DNA from: Tumebacillus flagellatus
Lineage (GTDB): Bacteria; Bacillota; Bacilli; Tumebacillales; Tumebacillaceae
Assembly (NCBI RefSeq): GCF_000714935.1
Contig: NZ_JMIR01000043.1
Span: 1 to 33,178 of the forward strand
Length of the DNA stretch: 33,178 nt
Reading direction: 5' to 3'
Numbering within the stretch: the stretch's first letter is position 1; the number at the start of each line of letters is the position of its first letter. The notes beneath the pieces are model-generated. The model was not told where the DNA came from, searched no databases, and was given only the letters and a program-made list of their open reading frames with translations. Shown one piece after another: positions 7,823 through 14,663 of this stretch. The position numbers were made by a program, and so were the translations under genes.

Positions 7823-7865
7823 GTCGCGTACCCCTTTGCTCTCATCTCAAACTGATCTCGATGCC

Positions 7866-8807
7866 TTACGCCTTGTCCGGCTGTCCGGCGGGATTCGCCG
7901 CTTTCGGCTTCTCTTGTTCCTGCTGACGGACCGCGGCGTTTTTTTCACCTTCGCCGTGGAACAGGTTCACTTGCTTCGGATACGGAATCTCGATGTTCTC
8001 GCGTTCAAACGCCGCCTTGATGCGCTGTCGCAGTTCGCGCCCGACGCCGTAGTGCTCCATCGGTTTGCACTCCACCGTCATGCGCACGACGACCTCATGC
8101 GCGACGAAGTTCTGCACGCCGAGCACTTGCGGGTCTCCCGTAATGCGCTCGTCCTCCGCTTTCAACGCTTCGCCCACCTCGCGCAACACCTGATACACGT
8201 GCTCCAAATTCTCTTCAAACGCAACCGAGATGTCGAGCACCGCCAGCGAGTTGGTTTTCGAATAGTTGGTGACTTGCTGAATTTGCGAGTTCGGCAAGAT
8301 GTGCATCTCGCCTTGGAACGCGCGAATCTTCGTCACGCGCAAGCCCAATTCTTCAACGTTGCCGCGGATGTTGACGTTGTTGTTGATCATCACGTTGTCA
8401 CCCACGCCGAACTGGTCTTCAAATATGATAAAAAACCCGGTGATCACGTCTTTGACGAGGCTCTGCGCCCCGAAACCGACGGCAAGCCCGATGACGCCGG
8501 CCCCGGCGATCAGCGACGTGATGTTCAGGCCTAAGTTCGACAGCACGGTCAAGATGACCATGAAATACACCACATAATGCGCCACGTTCAACAGCAAGGT
8601 GGTCATCGTCTTGCTGCGGCGCTCGTCCATTCGTATTGCGCGCCCGCTGAAGATCTTGGTCACCGTCTTATCCAAGACTTTCATCATCACCTTCGCGATG
8701 ACGAGAATCAACGCGATCTTGAGCACCACCCAGCCGATGTTGATCCAGAACTGAGCGTCAAGCAGTTTCTCTATGAACTTGTCATAGACCTGCACATAGT
8801 ACATCAT
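7866..8807 (-). CDS. small-conductance mechanosensitive channel, MscS family
   Basis: A 313-residue membrane channel that opens under membrane tension and releases solutes on hypo-osmotic shock. Three membrane segments are visible (INIGWVVLKIALILVIAKVMM; LLLNVAHYVVYFMVILTVLSNLG; then the pore helix ITSLIAGAGVIGLAVGFGAQSLVKDVITGFFIIFEDQFGVGD). Next comes the MscS beta domain (VEELGLRVTKIRAFQGEMHILPNSQI) and the alpha-beta cytoplasmic vestibule, ending IPYPKQVNLF. The Ala/Gly-rich pore helix is intact. The tail (KNAAVRQQEQEKPKAANPAGQPDKA) is hydrophilic. I chose ATG 8807, 10 bases after GGAGG; an in-frame TTG abuts that site. It resembles B. subtilis YkuT. It is cotranscribed with DUF3343 (32 bases upstream) and yyzM. 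Confidence 0.93.
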   Translation of the reverse strand: MMYYVQVYDKFIEKLLDAQFWINIGWVVLKIALILVIAKVMMKVLDKTVTKIFSGRAIRMDERRSKTMTTLLLNVAHYVVYFMVILTVLSNLGLNITSLIAGAGVIGLAVGFGAQSLVKDVITGFFIIFEDQFGVGDNVMINNNVNIRGNVEELGLRVTKIRAFQGEMHILPNSQIQQVTNYSKTNSLAVLDISVAFEENLEHVYQVLREVGEALKAEDERITGDPQVLGVQNFVAHEVVVRMTVECKPMEHYGVGRELRQRIKAAFERENIEIPYPKQVNLFHGEGEKNAAVRQQEQEKPKAANPAGQPDKA

Positions 8808-8839
8808 AGCCAACAAACCTCCGGTTTCTCTCTATTCTA

Positions 8840-9088
8840 TCATGCTTGCAGGAGTTCGTAGCCTTCCCCCTGCGGCTTGAAATACCCGCGCACGACAATT
8901 TCCCGGTCCTCGATGATCGCACGTACCGCGTCGAAATCGTCCGGCTCAAAGTCGATGGCGAGCGCGCAGCCCGCCGTCACCGATTTCGGCGTCGGTCGGA
9001 TGTCGATCTCAAGACCGGCCCCCTCCAACTCCGCTTCTGCCCGCAACGCATGATGCGTCGAGTCGAAAGCCACCAACCAATATGCCAT
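8840..9088 (-). CDS. DUF3343 protein (putative Se/S carrier-like)
   Basis: An 82-residue single-domain protein of the DUF3343 family, annotated in databases as putative Se/S carrier protein-like. The pattern is AYWLVAFDSTHHALRAEAELEGAGLEIDIRPTPKSVTAGCALAIDF, with STHHALRAE and a single Cys in the TAGCAL motif, the likely persulfide-carrying residue. The ATG at 9088 has GGAG 8 bases upstream; an in-frame GTG at 9097 lies closer to the site and is less likely. It lies between a CvpA-like gene and mscS in one run. In other bacteria the family is often near cysteine desulfurase or selenium genes; here a cysteine desulfurase is 3 kb away, on the same strand. Confidence 0.85.
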   Translation of the reverse strand: MAYWLVAFDSTHHALRAEAELEGAGLEIDIRPTPKSVTAGCALAIDFEPDDFDAVRAIIEDREIVVRGYFKPQGEGYELLQA

Positions 9089-9125
9089 TCTCTGCACTCC
9101 GCTTCTCTCTATAGATTTCGAAACC

Positions 9126-9704
9126 TCACCAGAATATCAAGCGGTACAAGCCCCGCACAAACATCGAATGCACCAATTCTCCGTCCAGCCACTGCATGCC
9201 GTTTAACCAGCACACGAGGCCGAGGACGCTGACCATATAAGTAGACACTGTCGCTCCGATGCAAAGCCCGACGGCAGAGCCCGCCAGCCGCGACTGCCAC
9301 ACCCCCCGCGCCTGGCGCCAGAGCGTTTCATACACGCGCAAGATCATCTGCAGCCCGACAAACAGCGCGGTGCTCATGAGACCCAGCAACAGCAGATCAT
9401 ACAACCGCTCCACGATCACCGACACGTCCGGTCCGAGACCCTGCACGACCGGCGTTGCTTTCGTAACGTTCAAAAAGCCGCTCGATTGCGGCGACGTATG
9501 CACGAGATGTCCGGCCATCCACTTGGCGAGCGCAAAACTCCAGCTCTTGTCCACGAGCACGCCCTTGAGAAACGGGATGGAGATCGTCAGCAAGAACATC
9601 GGCAACAGCAACGCCATCGCGTCCATGCACGACCGCCAGAACCCCCGAAGCCAACCGAACCAGACACACCATGATAGTACCACGGCGATGCACAGATCGA
9701 CCAT
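9126..9704 (-). CDS. CvpA-like multi-pass membrane protein
   Basis: A 192-residue integral membrane protein with about four hydrophobic segments (VDLCIAVVLSWCVWFGWLRGF; MALLLPMFLLTISIPFL; LYDLLLLGLMSTALFVGLQMIL; AGSAVGLCIGATVSTYMVSVLGLVCWL). The start VDLCIAVVL..WFGWLRGFWRS and the later RLAGSAVGLCIGA fit the CvpA/YshB family, named for colicin V production and thought to act in envelope homeostasis. The match is by pattern only, so confidence is moderate. The ATG at 9704 has AAGGG and upstream GGAGGGGG. It is the first gene of the CvpA-DUF3343-MscS-YyzM-YyaE run and is preceded by a sigma-E-like promoter. It is divergent from yyaC. Confidence 0.7.
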   Translation of the reverse strand: MVDLCIAVVLSWCVWFGWLRGFWRSCMDAMALLLPMFLLTISIPFLKGVLVDKSWSFALAKWMAGHLVHTSPQSSGFLNVTKATPVVQGLGPDVSVIVERLYDLLLLGLMSTALFVGLQMILRVYETLWRQARGVWQSRLAGSAVGLCIGATVSTYMVSVLGLVCWLNGMQWLDGELVHSMFVRGLYRLIFW

Positions 9705-9740
9705 CTCTACCCTTCCCCCTCCGCAGGTTGTCCTCTAGAG

Positions 9741-9769
9741 ACTGTATGCGGGAGGAGTTCGGAAAATTA
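9741..9769 (-). promoter_or_regulatory. sigma-E-like promoter of the CvpA-DUF3343-MscS-YyzM-YyaE operon
   Basis: On the minus strand TAATTTT (complement of 9763-9769) is followed after exactly 14 bases by CATACAGT (complement of 9741-9748). Compared with the mother-cell sigma-E consensus KMATATT-N14-CATACAMT, this matches 6 of 7 and 7 of 8 positions. The predicted start lies about 30 bases before the start codon. I see no better sigma-A promoter here. Confidence 0.5.
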
Positions 9770-9782
9770 GACGACCTGACCT

Positions 9783-9812
9783 GTATGGAACGCCCTTCCC
9801 ATGCATATACTA
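9783..9812 (+). promoter_or_regulatory. candidate yyaC promoter
   Basis: TATACT at 9806-9811 is a good sigma-A -10, but no -35 hexamer stands 17 bases before it. The same stretch read as GTATG (9783-9787) and TATACTA (9806-9812) resembles a forespore sigma-F/sigma-G promoter with 18 spacer bases. B. subtilis yyaC is, as I recall, sigma-F dependent. Which factor applies is unresolved. Confidence 0.35.
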
Positions 9813-9842
9813 TTAAAACTCAATATGCTTGCGGAGGGGTCT

Positions 9843-10526
9843 ATGTTGAAAGATAACAATTCGAGGGTCGGCGGTGCGCCGCTCAAGGTCGATCATACCG
9901 AAGCACGTGCAGCGGAAGTTCTCGCCGAACGACTCCTCTGCCATGTTTCGGAGTATGGAACGGATCGTCAAATCGTAATCGTCTGCATTGGAACGGATCG
10001 CTCGACCGGCGACGCGCTGGGTCCGCTGGTCGGGTCAAAACTGTCGGCACGCTGGGCCGAACGACCGTATGTTACAGTCTATGGTACGCTGGAATCGCCC
10101 GTCCATGCGGTCAATCTCAAGGACACGATTCAAGAGATTCAGCAGCGTTTCCAAGACCCGTTTGTGATCGCCGTCGACGCGTGCCTCGGTCAGATTCAAA
10201 GCGTGGGCTTGGTGACGCTCGCCCACGGTCCGCTGCGACCGGGAGCGGGCGTGAACAAAATTCTGCCCGAAGTCGGCAACATCCACATCACCGGCATCGT
10301 CAACGTCGGCGGGTTCATGGAATACTTCGTCCTGCAGAACACGCGCCTCTCCATGGTCATGCGCATGGCGGACTGCATCGCCGACGGATTGTACTCCGCT
10401 GTGCAAGCTGCGCAAGAGCTGTCGCAAAGCGCCGTGAACGACCTGAACACCCCGCGCCTCGACACCAAAACGACTTTCTCCGAACGGATTTCGTCGGTGC
10501 GCTCCTCGCTGTTTCCGTTTCTGTAA
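9843..10526 (+). CDS. yyaC: YyaC-family sporulation protein (GPR-related peptidase fold, DUF1256)
   Basis: A 227-residue protein of the YyaC family, which shares a fold with the germination protease GPR and is restricted to spore formers. Recognisable segments: IVIVCIGTDRSTGDALGPLVG, YGTLESPVHAVNL, FVIAVDACLGQIQSVG and ITGIVNVGGFMEYFVLQNTRLSMVMRMAD, with Asp residues at the hydrolase-like site. Activity is not established. I chose the ATG at 9843 because GGAGGGG lies just before it; frames reaching back to 9801 would start inside the promoter. It reads rightward, towards oriC, against the leftward fork and against its neighbours, followed by ykuS. The context suggests spore-stage expression. 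Confidence 0.9.
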   Translation: MLKDNNSRVGGAPLKVDHTEARAAEVLAERLLCHVSEYGTDRQIVIVCIGTDRSTGDALGPLVGSKLSARWAERPYVTVYGTLESPVHAVNLKDTIQEIQQRFQDPFVIAVDACLGQIQSVGLVTLAHGPLRPGAGVNKILPEVGNIHITGIVNVGGFMEYFVLQNTRLSMVMRMADCIADGLYSAVQAAQELSQSAVNDLNTPRLDTKTTFSERISSVRSSLFPFL

Positions 10527-10607
10527 AGTTTCGCCTCGCATAGCACGCTCCCTCACGCACATACTAGGAGAGGTTCCACCAAACCATCTCGAAGGGGGCT
10601 TGGTATC

Positions 10608-10862
10608 ATGACGAACAAAAAAGTGGCGGTTGAGCAGAACTTGAGCACGGTGCGTGACTACCTGAGCCAAGAAGGCTATCAAGTCGTCAATCTGGACAAT
10701 CAAAACCAGAACGGCCAAGGTTGCGACGCCATCATCATCTCCGGCGCCGACAACAACGTCATGGGCGTCTCCAACGCGACGACCCAAGCGCCGGTCATCA
10801 ACGCTCACGGCATGACGCCGGAAGACGTCTCGAAACGCCTCAAACAGATTCAGCAACAGTAA
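10608..10862 (+). CDS. ykuS: YkuS-family (UPF0180) small protein
   Basis: An 84-residue protein collinear with B. subtilis YkuS (UPF0180): KVAVEQNLSTVRDYLSQEGYQVVNLDN, then the signature GCDAIIISGADNNVMGVSNATTQAPVINAHGMTPEDV. It looks like a small Rossmann-like alpha-beta fold. Function is unknown. The ATG has AAGGGGG 9 bases upstream. It is 81 bases after yyaC on the same strand, with a strong terminator after it. In B. subtilis ykuS is at another locus, near ykuT (an MscS homologue); here an mscS gene is 1.8 kb away. Confidence 0.92.
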   Translation: MTNKKVAVEQNLSTVRDYLSQEGYQVVNLDNQNQNGQGCDAIIISGADNNVMGVSNATTQAPVINAHGMTPEDVSKRLKQIQQQ

Positions 10863-10886
10863 GCACAACCCGAACGAGAACGACAA

Positions 10887-10929
10887 ACACCCTGGGTGCA
10901 CATCACGTATGCGCCCAGGGTGTTTTTTT
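10887..10929 (+). terminator. intrinsic terminator of yyaC-ykuS
   Basis: A 13-bp stem with one mismatch (10887-10899 with 10911-10923) followed by a run of T residues to 10929, 25 bases after the ykuS stop. Confidence 0.93.
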
Positions 10930-10956
10930 CAAATCCTCCCGCAACACCGCTTTACG

Positions 10957-10982
10957 AAAAAAGCACCCTGCAAGAGGGTGCT
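10957..10982 (-). terminator. intrinsic terminator of the DUF4446 gene
   Basis: On the minus strand AGCACCCT pairs perfectly with AGGGTGCT around a 5-base loop and is followed by a run of T residues. The gene's stop codon lies at the base of the stem. It is convergent with the ykuS terminator. Confidence 0.9.
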
Positions 10983-11487
10983 ATCGTTTCATCTGGGCGA
11001 TGGCTTTTTGCAGAGCTTCTTGTTCCTCTTCGCTGAGCTTGTAGGTGGAAGCTCCGGCGAGGATCGGTTTGGCATAGGTGCGCGATTCTTCGCGGCCGAA
11101 GATGCTGGAGAGCACAACACCGTCCGCTTCCCGGTTCAGGAGCGCGATGCTGTAGCTCAAGTCGCTCCCCGCATCGGGAAACGCGTTGTAGCGCAGAACG
11201 CCGACCGGACCGACAGACAAATCGATCTCGCGCTGTAAGCGCTCATGCGTCGCTGCGACGTCTTCCACTTGTGCTTGCAGACGTTGCACGTCTGCCGCGT
11301 ATTGGAACAGAATCTCTTCCAAGTTCGCGTGCTTCAAGCCCTTCATCAGATTTCGGTATCGCTTGCGAATTTGGGCTGTGCGTATGATATTGACCACATA
11401 CAAGATCAACAGCAGCACCACAAGTCCGGATAACAACGCTATCACGAGGTCAATGTTTTGCAACATCCACTGCTTCGAATCGACCAA
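10981..11487 (-). CDS. DUF4446 membrane-anchored protein
   Basis: A 168-residue protein of the DUF4446 family, usually encoded beside soj/spo0J in Firmicutes; function unknown. It has one N-terminal membrane segment (LVIALLSGLVVLLLILYVVNII), a basic stretch (RTAQIRKRYRNLMKG), a coiled-coil-like region (LQAQVEDVAATHERLQREI), then the conserved domain VGVLRYNAFPDAGSDLSYSIALLNREADGVVLSSIFGREESRTYAKPI. The cytoplasmic part would be C-terminal. The start is TTG at 11487, supported by AGGAGGT 7 bases upstream. It has its own promoter (TTCACA-N16-TACAAT) and terminator, so it is a single-gene unit near parAB. Confidence 0.9.
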   Translation of the reverse strand: MVDSKQWMLQNIDLVIALLSGLVVLLLILYVVNIIRTAQIRKRYRNLMKGLKHANLEEILFQYAADVQRLQAQVEDVAATHERLQREIDLSVGPVGVLRYNAFPDAGSDLSYSIALLNREADGVVLSSIFGREESRTYAKPILAGASTYKLSEEEQEALQKAIAQMKR

Positions 11488-11535
11488 CGTATGTACCTCC
11501 TCTCGACCTCGTACCCCTCTCAGGACACAACTGCT

Positions 11536-11563
11536 ATTGTACCATAGCGTGCGCGGATGTGAA
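11536..11563 (-). promoter_or_regulatory. sigma-A promoter of the DUF4446 gene
   Basis: Minus strand: TTCACA (complement of 11558-11563) and TACAAT (complement of 11536-11541) with 16 bases between, each 5 of 6 to consensus. About 50 bases upstream of the TTG start. Confidence 0.6.
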
Positions 11564-11566
11564 GGT

Positions 11567-11592
11567 TTTTAGTAGCCCCTTTTAGTAGCCCC
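11567..11592. repeat. 13-bp perfect tandem duplication at the 3' end of the DUF554 gene
   Basis: TTTTAGTAGCCCC occurs twice in tandem (11567-11579 and 11580-11592). The copy inside the gene carries the stop codon, so the reading frame is unaffected and the outer copy is untranslated. Confidence 0.9.
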
Positions 11593-12292
11593 AGTTCATC
11601 GCAATCCACTTGATGATCCCTGCGAAGAAGATCGCCGGCAACAAGTTGCCGACGTTGATTTTTTTGATCTCCAAAACGTTCAGCGCGATGCCCATGATCA
11701 GGAGACCGCCGCAGCCGGACATGACGGAGATGACTTGGCTGGAGAGTACAGACGCGAGCAGCCCCGCCATCAGCGCGATGCTGCCTTGGTAGAGGAACAC
11801 GGGGATCGCCGAGAGCGCGATGCCGATGCCCATCGCCGAGGTGAAGAAGATGCCGGAGAAACCGTCGAGCATCGCTTTGGTGTAGAGAATTTTATGATTG
11901 CCTTCCAACCCCGATTGCAGCGACCCGACGATCGCCATCGCGCCGACGCAATACACGAGCGAGGAAAAAACGAACGCTTCCGATACCTTGCCGTTGCCGA
12001 ACTTGCTCATCTTGCGTTCGATGAAGCGGCCGAGCGCGTGCAGTTTGCCTTCGATGTCGAGCATCTCGCCAAGCAGACCGCCGAAGACGAGCGACGCGAT
12101 GACGTAGAACAGATCGTACCCGTCGGCATACGCGGTTTTCAGCGCCATCGAAAGACCGATGACGAACACCGCCATGCCGAGACCTTGCAGGATGGTCGTT
12201 TTCATGCGATCCGGGATGCGGTTGAGAAACATCCCGATCACCGACCCGACGATGATGGCGAGCGAATTGACGATCGTGCCAAGCAGTGCCAT
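11582..12292 (-). CDS. DUF554 membrane protein (YdfK/YqgA-like)
   Basis: A 236-residue integral membrane protein of the DUF554 family, possibly a transporter; no substrate is established. Several hydrophobic segments are rich in Gly and small residues: LLGTIVNSLAIIVGSVIGMFL, GLGMAVFVIGLSMAL, AFVFSSLVYCVGAMAIVGSL, GIFFTSAMGIGIALSAIPVFLYQG, GLLIMGIALNVL and LLPAIFFAGIIKW. The typical GGLLGEMLDIEGKL loop and the DGFSGIFFTSAMGIGI motif are present. The ribosome site is weak: GGAG lies about 15 bases before the ATG, so expression may be low or coupled to the cysteine desulfurase gene that ends 38 bases upstream. Confidence 0.9.
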   Translation of the reverse strand: MALLGTIVNSLAIIVGSVIGMFLNRIPDRMKTTILQGLGMAVFVIGLSMALKTAYADGYDLFYVIASLVFGGLLGEMLDIEGKLHALGRFIERKMSKFGNGKVSEAFVFSSLVYCVGAMAIVGSLQSGLEGNHKILYTKAMLDGFSGIFFTSAMGIGIALSAIPVFLYQGSIALMAGLLASVLSSQVISVMSGCGGLLIMGIALNVLEIKKINVGNLLPAIFFAGIIKWIAMNWGY

Positions 12293-12330
12293 GAGTGTTT
12301 CGCTGTCTCCTCTCTCCTCCGAAACCCCGC

Positions 12331-13470
12331 TTACATCGCGATGTCGCGCACCGCTTCAAGCAAAGCCTCGATCTCCGCTTCTGTATTGAAAAAACCAATC
12401 GACACGCGAACGAGCCCGTGCTCGATGCTGCCGACCGTTTCATGCGCCAGAGGAGCGCAGTGCAACCCCGTACGGACGCAGATGTTGTAGTTTTTGTCGA
12501 GGATGAAGCCGATTTCGTGCGACTCGAATCCCTCCACGGTAAACGAGACGATCGGTACGCGCGGCTCTCCGAGCGGCGGTCCGTAGACGGTGACGCCGGC
12601 GATCTCCCGCAAGCCTTGGTGCAAGCGCGTCGTCAACGCTTCCTCGTGCTCGCGGATCGTCTCCCGCCCCGTCGCTTCAATGAAATTCAACCCTGCAAGC
12701 AACCCGGCAAACCCGACGGTGTTCGGCGTGCCCGCTTCATACCGATCCGGACGGGTCGGCGGCATCTCGATCAGTTCGGAATAGCCTCCGGAACCGCCTT
12801 GCATCAGCGGCACGAGCTCGACGTCGGGGTGGATGTAGAGCCCGCCCGTTCCCTGCGGGCCGTAGAGGCTCTTGTGCCCGGTGAACGCGAGCAAGGAGAT
12901 GTTCATCGCCTCCACGTCGATCGGGTACACCCCGGCGGTCTGACAGGCATCGACGAGCAAGAGAATCCCGTGCTCTTTGGCGATCTGCCCGATTTCTGCA
13001 ATCGGCATCAACGTGCCGGTCAAGTTCGAGCCGTGCGTCATGGCGATCAAGCGGGTGTTCTCGCGAATCGCCGGCCGAATCGACTCGGCGTGGAAGCGTC
13101 CCCGTTCGTCCGCTTGGATATAGGTCAACTCGATGACGCCCTGCTGCCGGAGGAATTCCAGCGGACGGCGCACGGAATTGTGCTCAAGCGACGACGTGAT
13201 CACATGATCGCCCGGTTTCAGCAACCCGTGGATGGCGAGGTTCAGCGCTTCTGTCGCGTTCTTCGTAAACGCGATGTTGTCGCAGTTTTTCACCCCGAAC
13301 AGTTTTGCCGCTTTGGAGCGAGCTTCAAACAGCACGCGGGACGCTTTCATCGAGAGCTGGTGCGTGCCGCGACCCGGATTGGCGGCATACTCCCGCATGA
13401 CCGTCTCCATCGCGGTGATCACATCCGGTGGTTTGGGAAAGCTGGATGCAGCATTGTCTAAATAGATCAC
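12331..13470 (-). CDS. cysteine desulfurase (NifS-like class V aminotransferase)
   Basis: A PLP enzyme of 379 residues that takes sulfur from cysteine as an enzyme-bound persulfide. The PLP lysine is K200 in AFTGHKSLYGP, the PLP-contacting Asp is D174 in LVDACQTAG, a catalytic-type His is H97 in SLEHNS, and the persulfide cysteine is C338 in RTGLHCAP, which is on a short loop, as in SufS-like group II enzymes. The overall pattern fits the small cysteine desulfurase family found alone beside parAB in Firmicutes. The start is GTG at 13470 with AGGAGGT six bases upstream. No iscU/sufU partner is adjacent; possible acceptors are discussed in the findings. DUF554 follows closely and may be co-transcribed. 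Confidence 0.93.
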   Translation of the reverse strand: MIYLDNAASSFPKPPDVITAMETVMREYAANPGRGTHQLSMKASRVLFEARSKAAKLFGVKNCDNIAFTKNATEALNLAIHGLLKPGDHVITSSLEHNSVRRPLEFLRQQGVIELTYIQADERGRFHAESIRPAIRENTRLIAMTHGSNLTGTLMPIAEIGQIAKEHGILLLVDACQTAGVYPIDVEAMNISLLAFTGHKSLYGPQGTGGLYIHPDVELVPLMQGGSGGYSELIEMPPTRPDRYEAGTPNTVGFAGLLAGLNFIEATGRETIREHEEALTTRLHQGLREIAGVTVYGPPLGEPRVPIVSFTVEGFESHEIGFILDKNYNICVRTGLHCAPLAHETVGSIEHGLVRVSIGFFNTEAEIEALLEAVRDIAM

Positions 13471-13741
13471 ACAGCCACCTCCTGTTGTTCAGTCTGCCTT
13501 GGTGAACCTGTCTCTCTGAAGTTTACTTTATGCCACTCGAATTGTCATTATCGTGCTCTCTTCCTCTTTTTCCTTTCCCAAACACCCCTGTTTCCCTCTC
13601 CCCCCTCCTCCGATGACTCCTTTTTCAAAAAAACGCCCATCCGCGAATGTTTCGACGCTTCTCGACGGCAAAAATCTCCACACTTCGACCTCTGTAAAAA
13701 CCGCGTACCCCAGCACGTACATACACACTTGTACACCATAC
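13471..13741. other. gene-free region with csd promoter and polypyrimidine tract
   Basis: No credible gene. It holds a plausible minus-strand promoter, ATGACA (complement of 13543-13548) and TAAACT (complement of 13520-13525) with 17 bases between, placed about 50 bases before the cysteine desulfurase start. Next to it is a plus-strand pyrimidine tract at 13556-13611, interrupted only around 13580-13590. The frame crossing 13528-13800 begins inside the parB terminator and has no ribosome site. Confidence 0.55.
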
Positions 13742-13785
13742 AAAAACAGCGAGACCTCGCATTTAACTTCATGCGCAGTCTCGCT
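13742..13785 (-). terminator. intrinsic terminator of parAB
   Basis: On the minus strand AGCGAGAC pairs with GTCTCGCT (13748-13755 with 13778-13785), with an inner CGCAT/ATGCG stem, followed by G-TTTTT-G. It lies 21 bases after the parB stop. Confidence 0.85.
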
Positions 13786-13805
13786 TATCCGGCAATTCAT
13801 TCATT

Positions 13806-14663
13806 TTATTTCGAGTTCATTAAACCCAAGATGCGTTCCAAATCATCTTGTGAAAAATACTCGATCTCAATCTTCCCGCGCTTTTTGCCCTGGTGGATTT
13901 TCACACCTGTGCCCAAACGGAAGCGAAACTCCTCTTCATATTGCTTAAGCACGGGGTTTTCCTTGGGCTGACGCTTCGGTTTTTCCGACTCGCGCTGGGT
14001 CAAATTCTGCAAGCGGTTGACCATGTGTTCGACTTCGCGAACGGAAAGTTCCTCGTCGATCGCCTTCTCCGCGAGCTGAATCTGCGTTTTCTTGTCACTG
14101 AGTCCCAAAAGCGCTCTTGCATGTCCCATCGAGAGCGTGCCCCGCGAGACGTGCTCGCGAATCTCGCCCGGCAGGTTCAAGAGGCGCAACGTATTCGCCA
14201 CATGTGAACGGCTCTGGCCGACTTTCTTCGCCAGGATATCTTGCGTCATGTTGAACTTCTCCATGAGGCTCTGATACGCTTCGGCGACTTCGATCGGGTT
14301 GAGGTCTTCGCGCTGCAAGTTCTCGATCAGCGCGATCTCGTTCATCTGCGCATCTGTAAAATTGCGGACGACCACCGGAACTTGTTCCAGACCCGCGCCT
14401 TGCGCCGCCCGCCAACGGCGTTCCCCGGCGACGATCTCGTAACCGCGCACCGCTTGGCGCACGACGATCGGCTGGATGATGCCGTGTTCCTTGACCGAAT
14501 CCACCAACTCCGCCATCTTCTCTTCGTCAAAGACGCGGCGGGGCTGGTAGGGGTTCGGGCGCATCTCTTTCACCGATGCTTTGGCCACTTGCTCGTCCGC
14601 TTTCGGGCTCGTTTGGAAGATCGCATCAAGCCCTCGTCCCAGACCGCCGGATCGCTTGTTCAT
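13806..14663 (-). CDS. parB: chromosome partitioning protein ParB (Spo0J)
   Basis: A CTP-binding clamp of 285 residues that loads at parS, slides along DNA, recruits SMC and, with ParA/Soj, controls segregation and replication initiation. Domains in order: an N-terminal Soj-interacting segment (RSGGLGRGLDAIF), the CTPase/ParB core with the arginine-rich GERRWRAA at about residues 80-87 and [20 protein letters not shown], the helix-turn-helix VGQSRSHVANTLRLLNLP, and the C-terminal dimer domain after a charged linker. The ATG overlaps the parA stop by 4 bases, so translation is coupled. Unlike B. subtilis, I see no parS inside the gene. A strong terminator follows. Confidence 0.98.
   Translation of the reverse strand: MNKRSGGLGRGLDAIFQTSPKADEQVAKASVKEMRPNPYQPRRVFDEEKMAELVDSVKEHGIIQPIVVRQAVRGYEIVAGERRWRAAQGAGLEQVPVVVRNFTDAQMNEIALIENLQREDLNPIEVAEAYQSLMEKFNMTQDILAKKVGQSRSHVANTLRLLNLPGEIREHVSRGTLSMGHARALLGLSDKKTQIQLAEKAIDEELSVREVEHMVNRLQNLTQRESEKPKRQPKENPVLKQYEEEFRFRLGTGVKIHQGKKRGKIEIEYFSQDDLERILGLMNSK

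Noticed and set aside
5115-8534. Very long plus-strand frame of more than 1100 codons opposite the molybdopterin oxidoreductase and mscS
   Set aside because: It spans several real minus-strand genes and their terminator, and its product is His/Arg/Val-rich without any recognisable domain.
13528-13800. 90-codon minus-strand frame between csd and parB
   Set aside because: It starts within the parB terminator, has no ribosome binding site and shows no family similarity.
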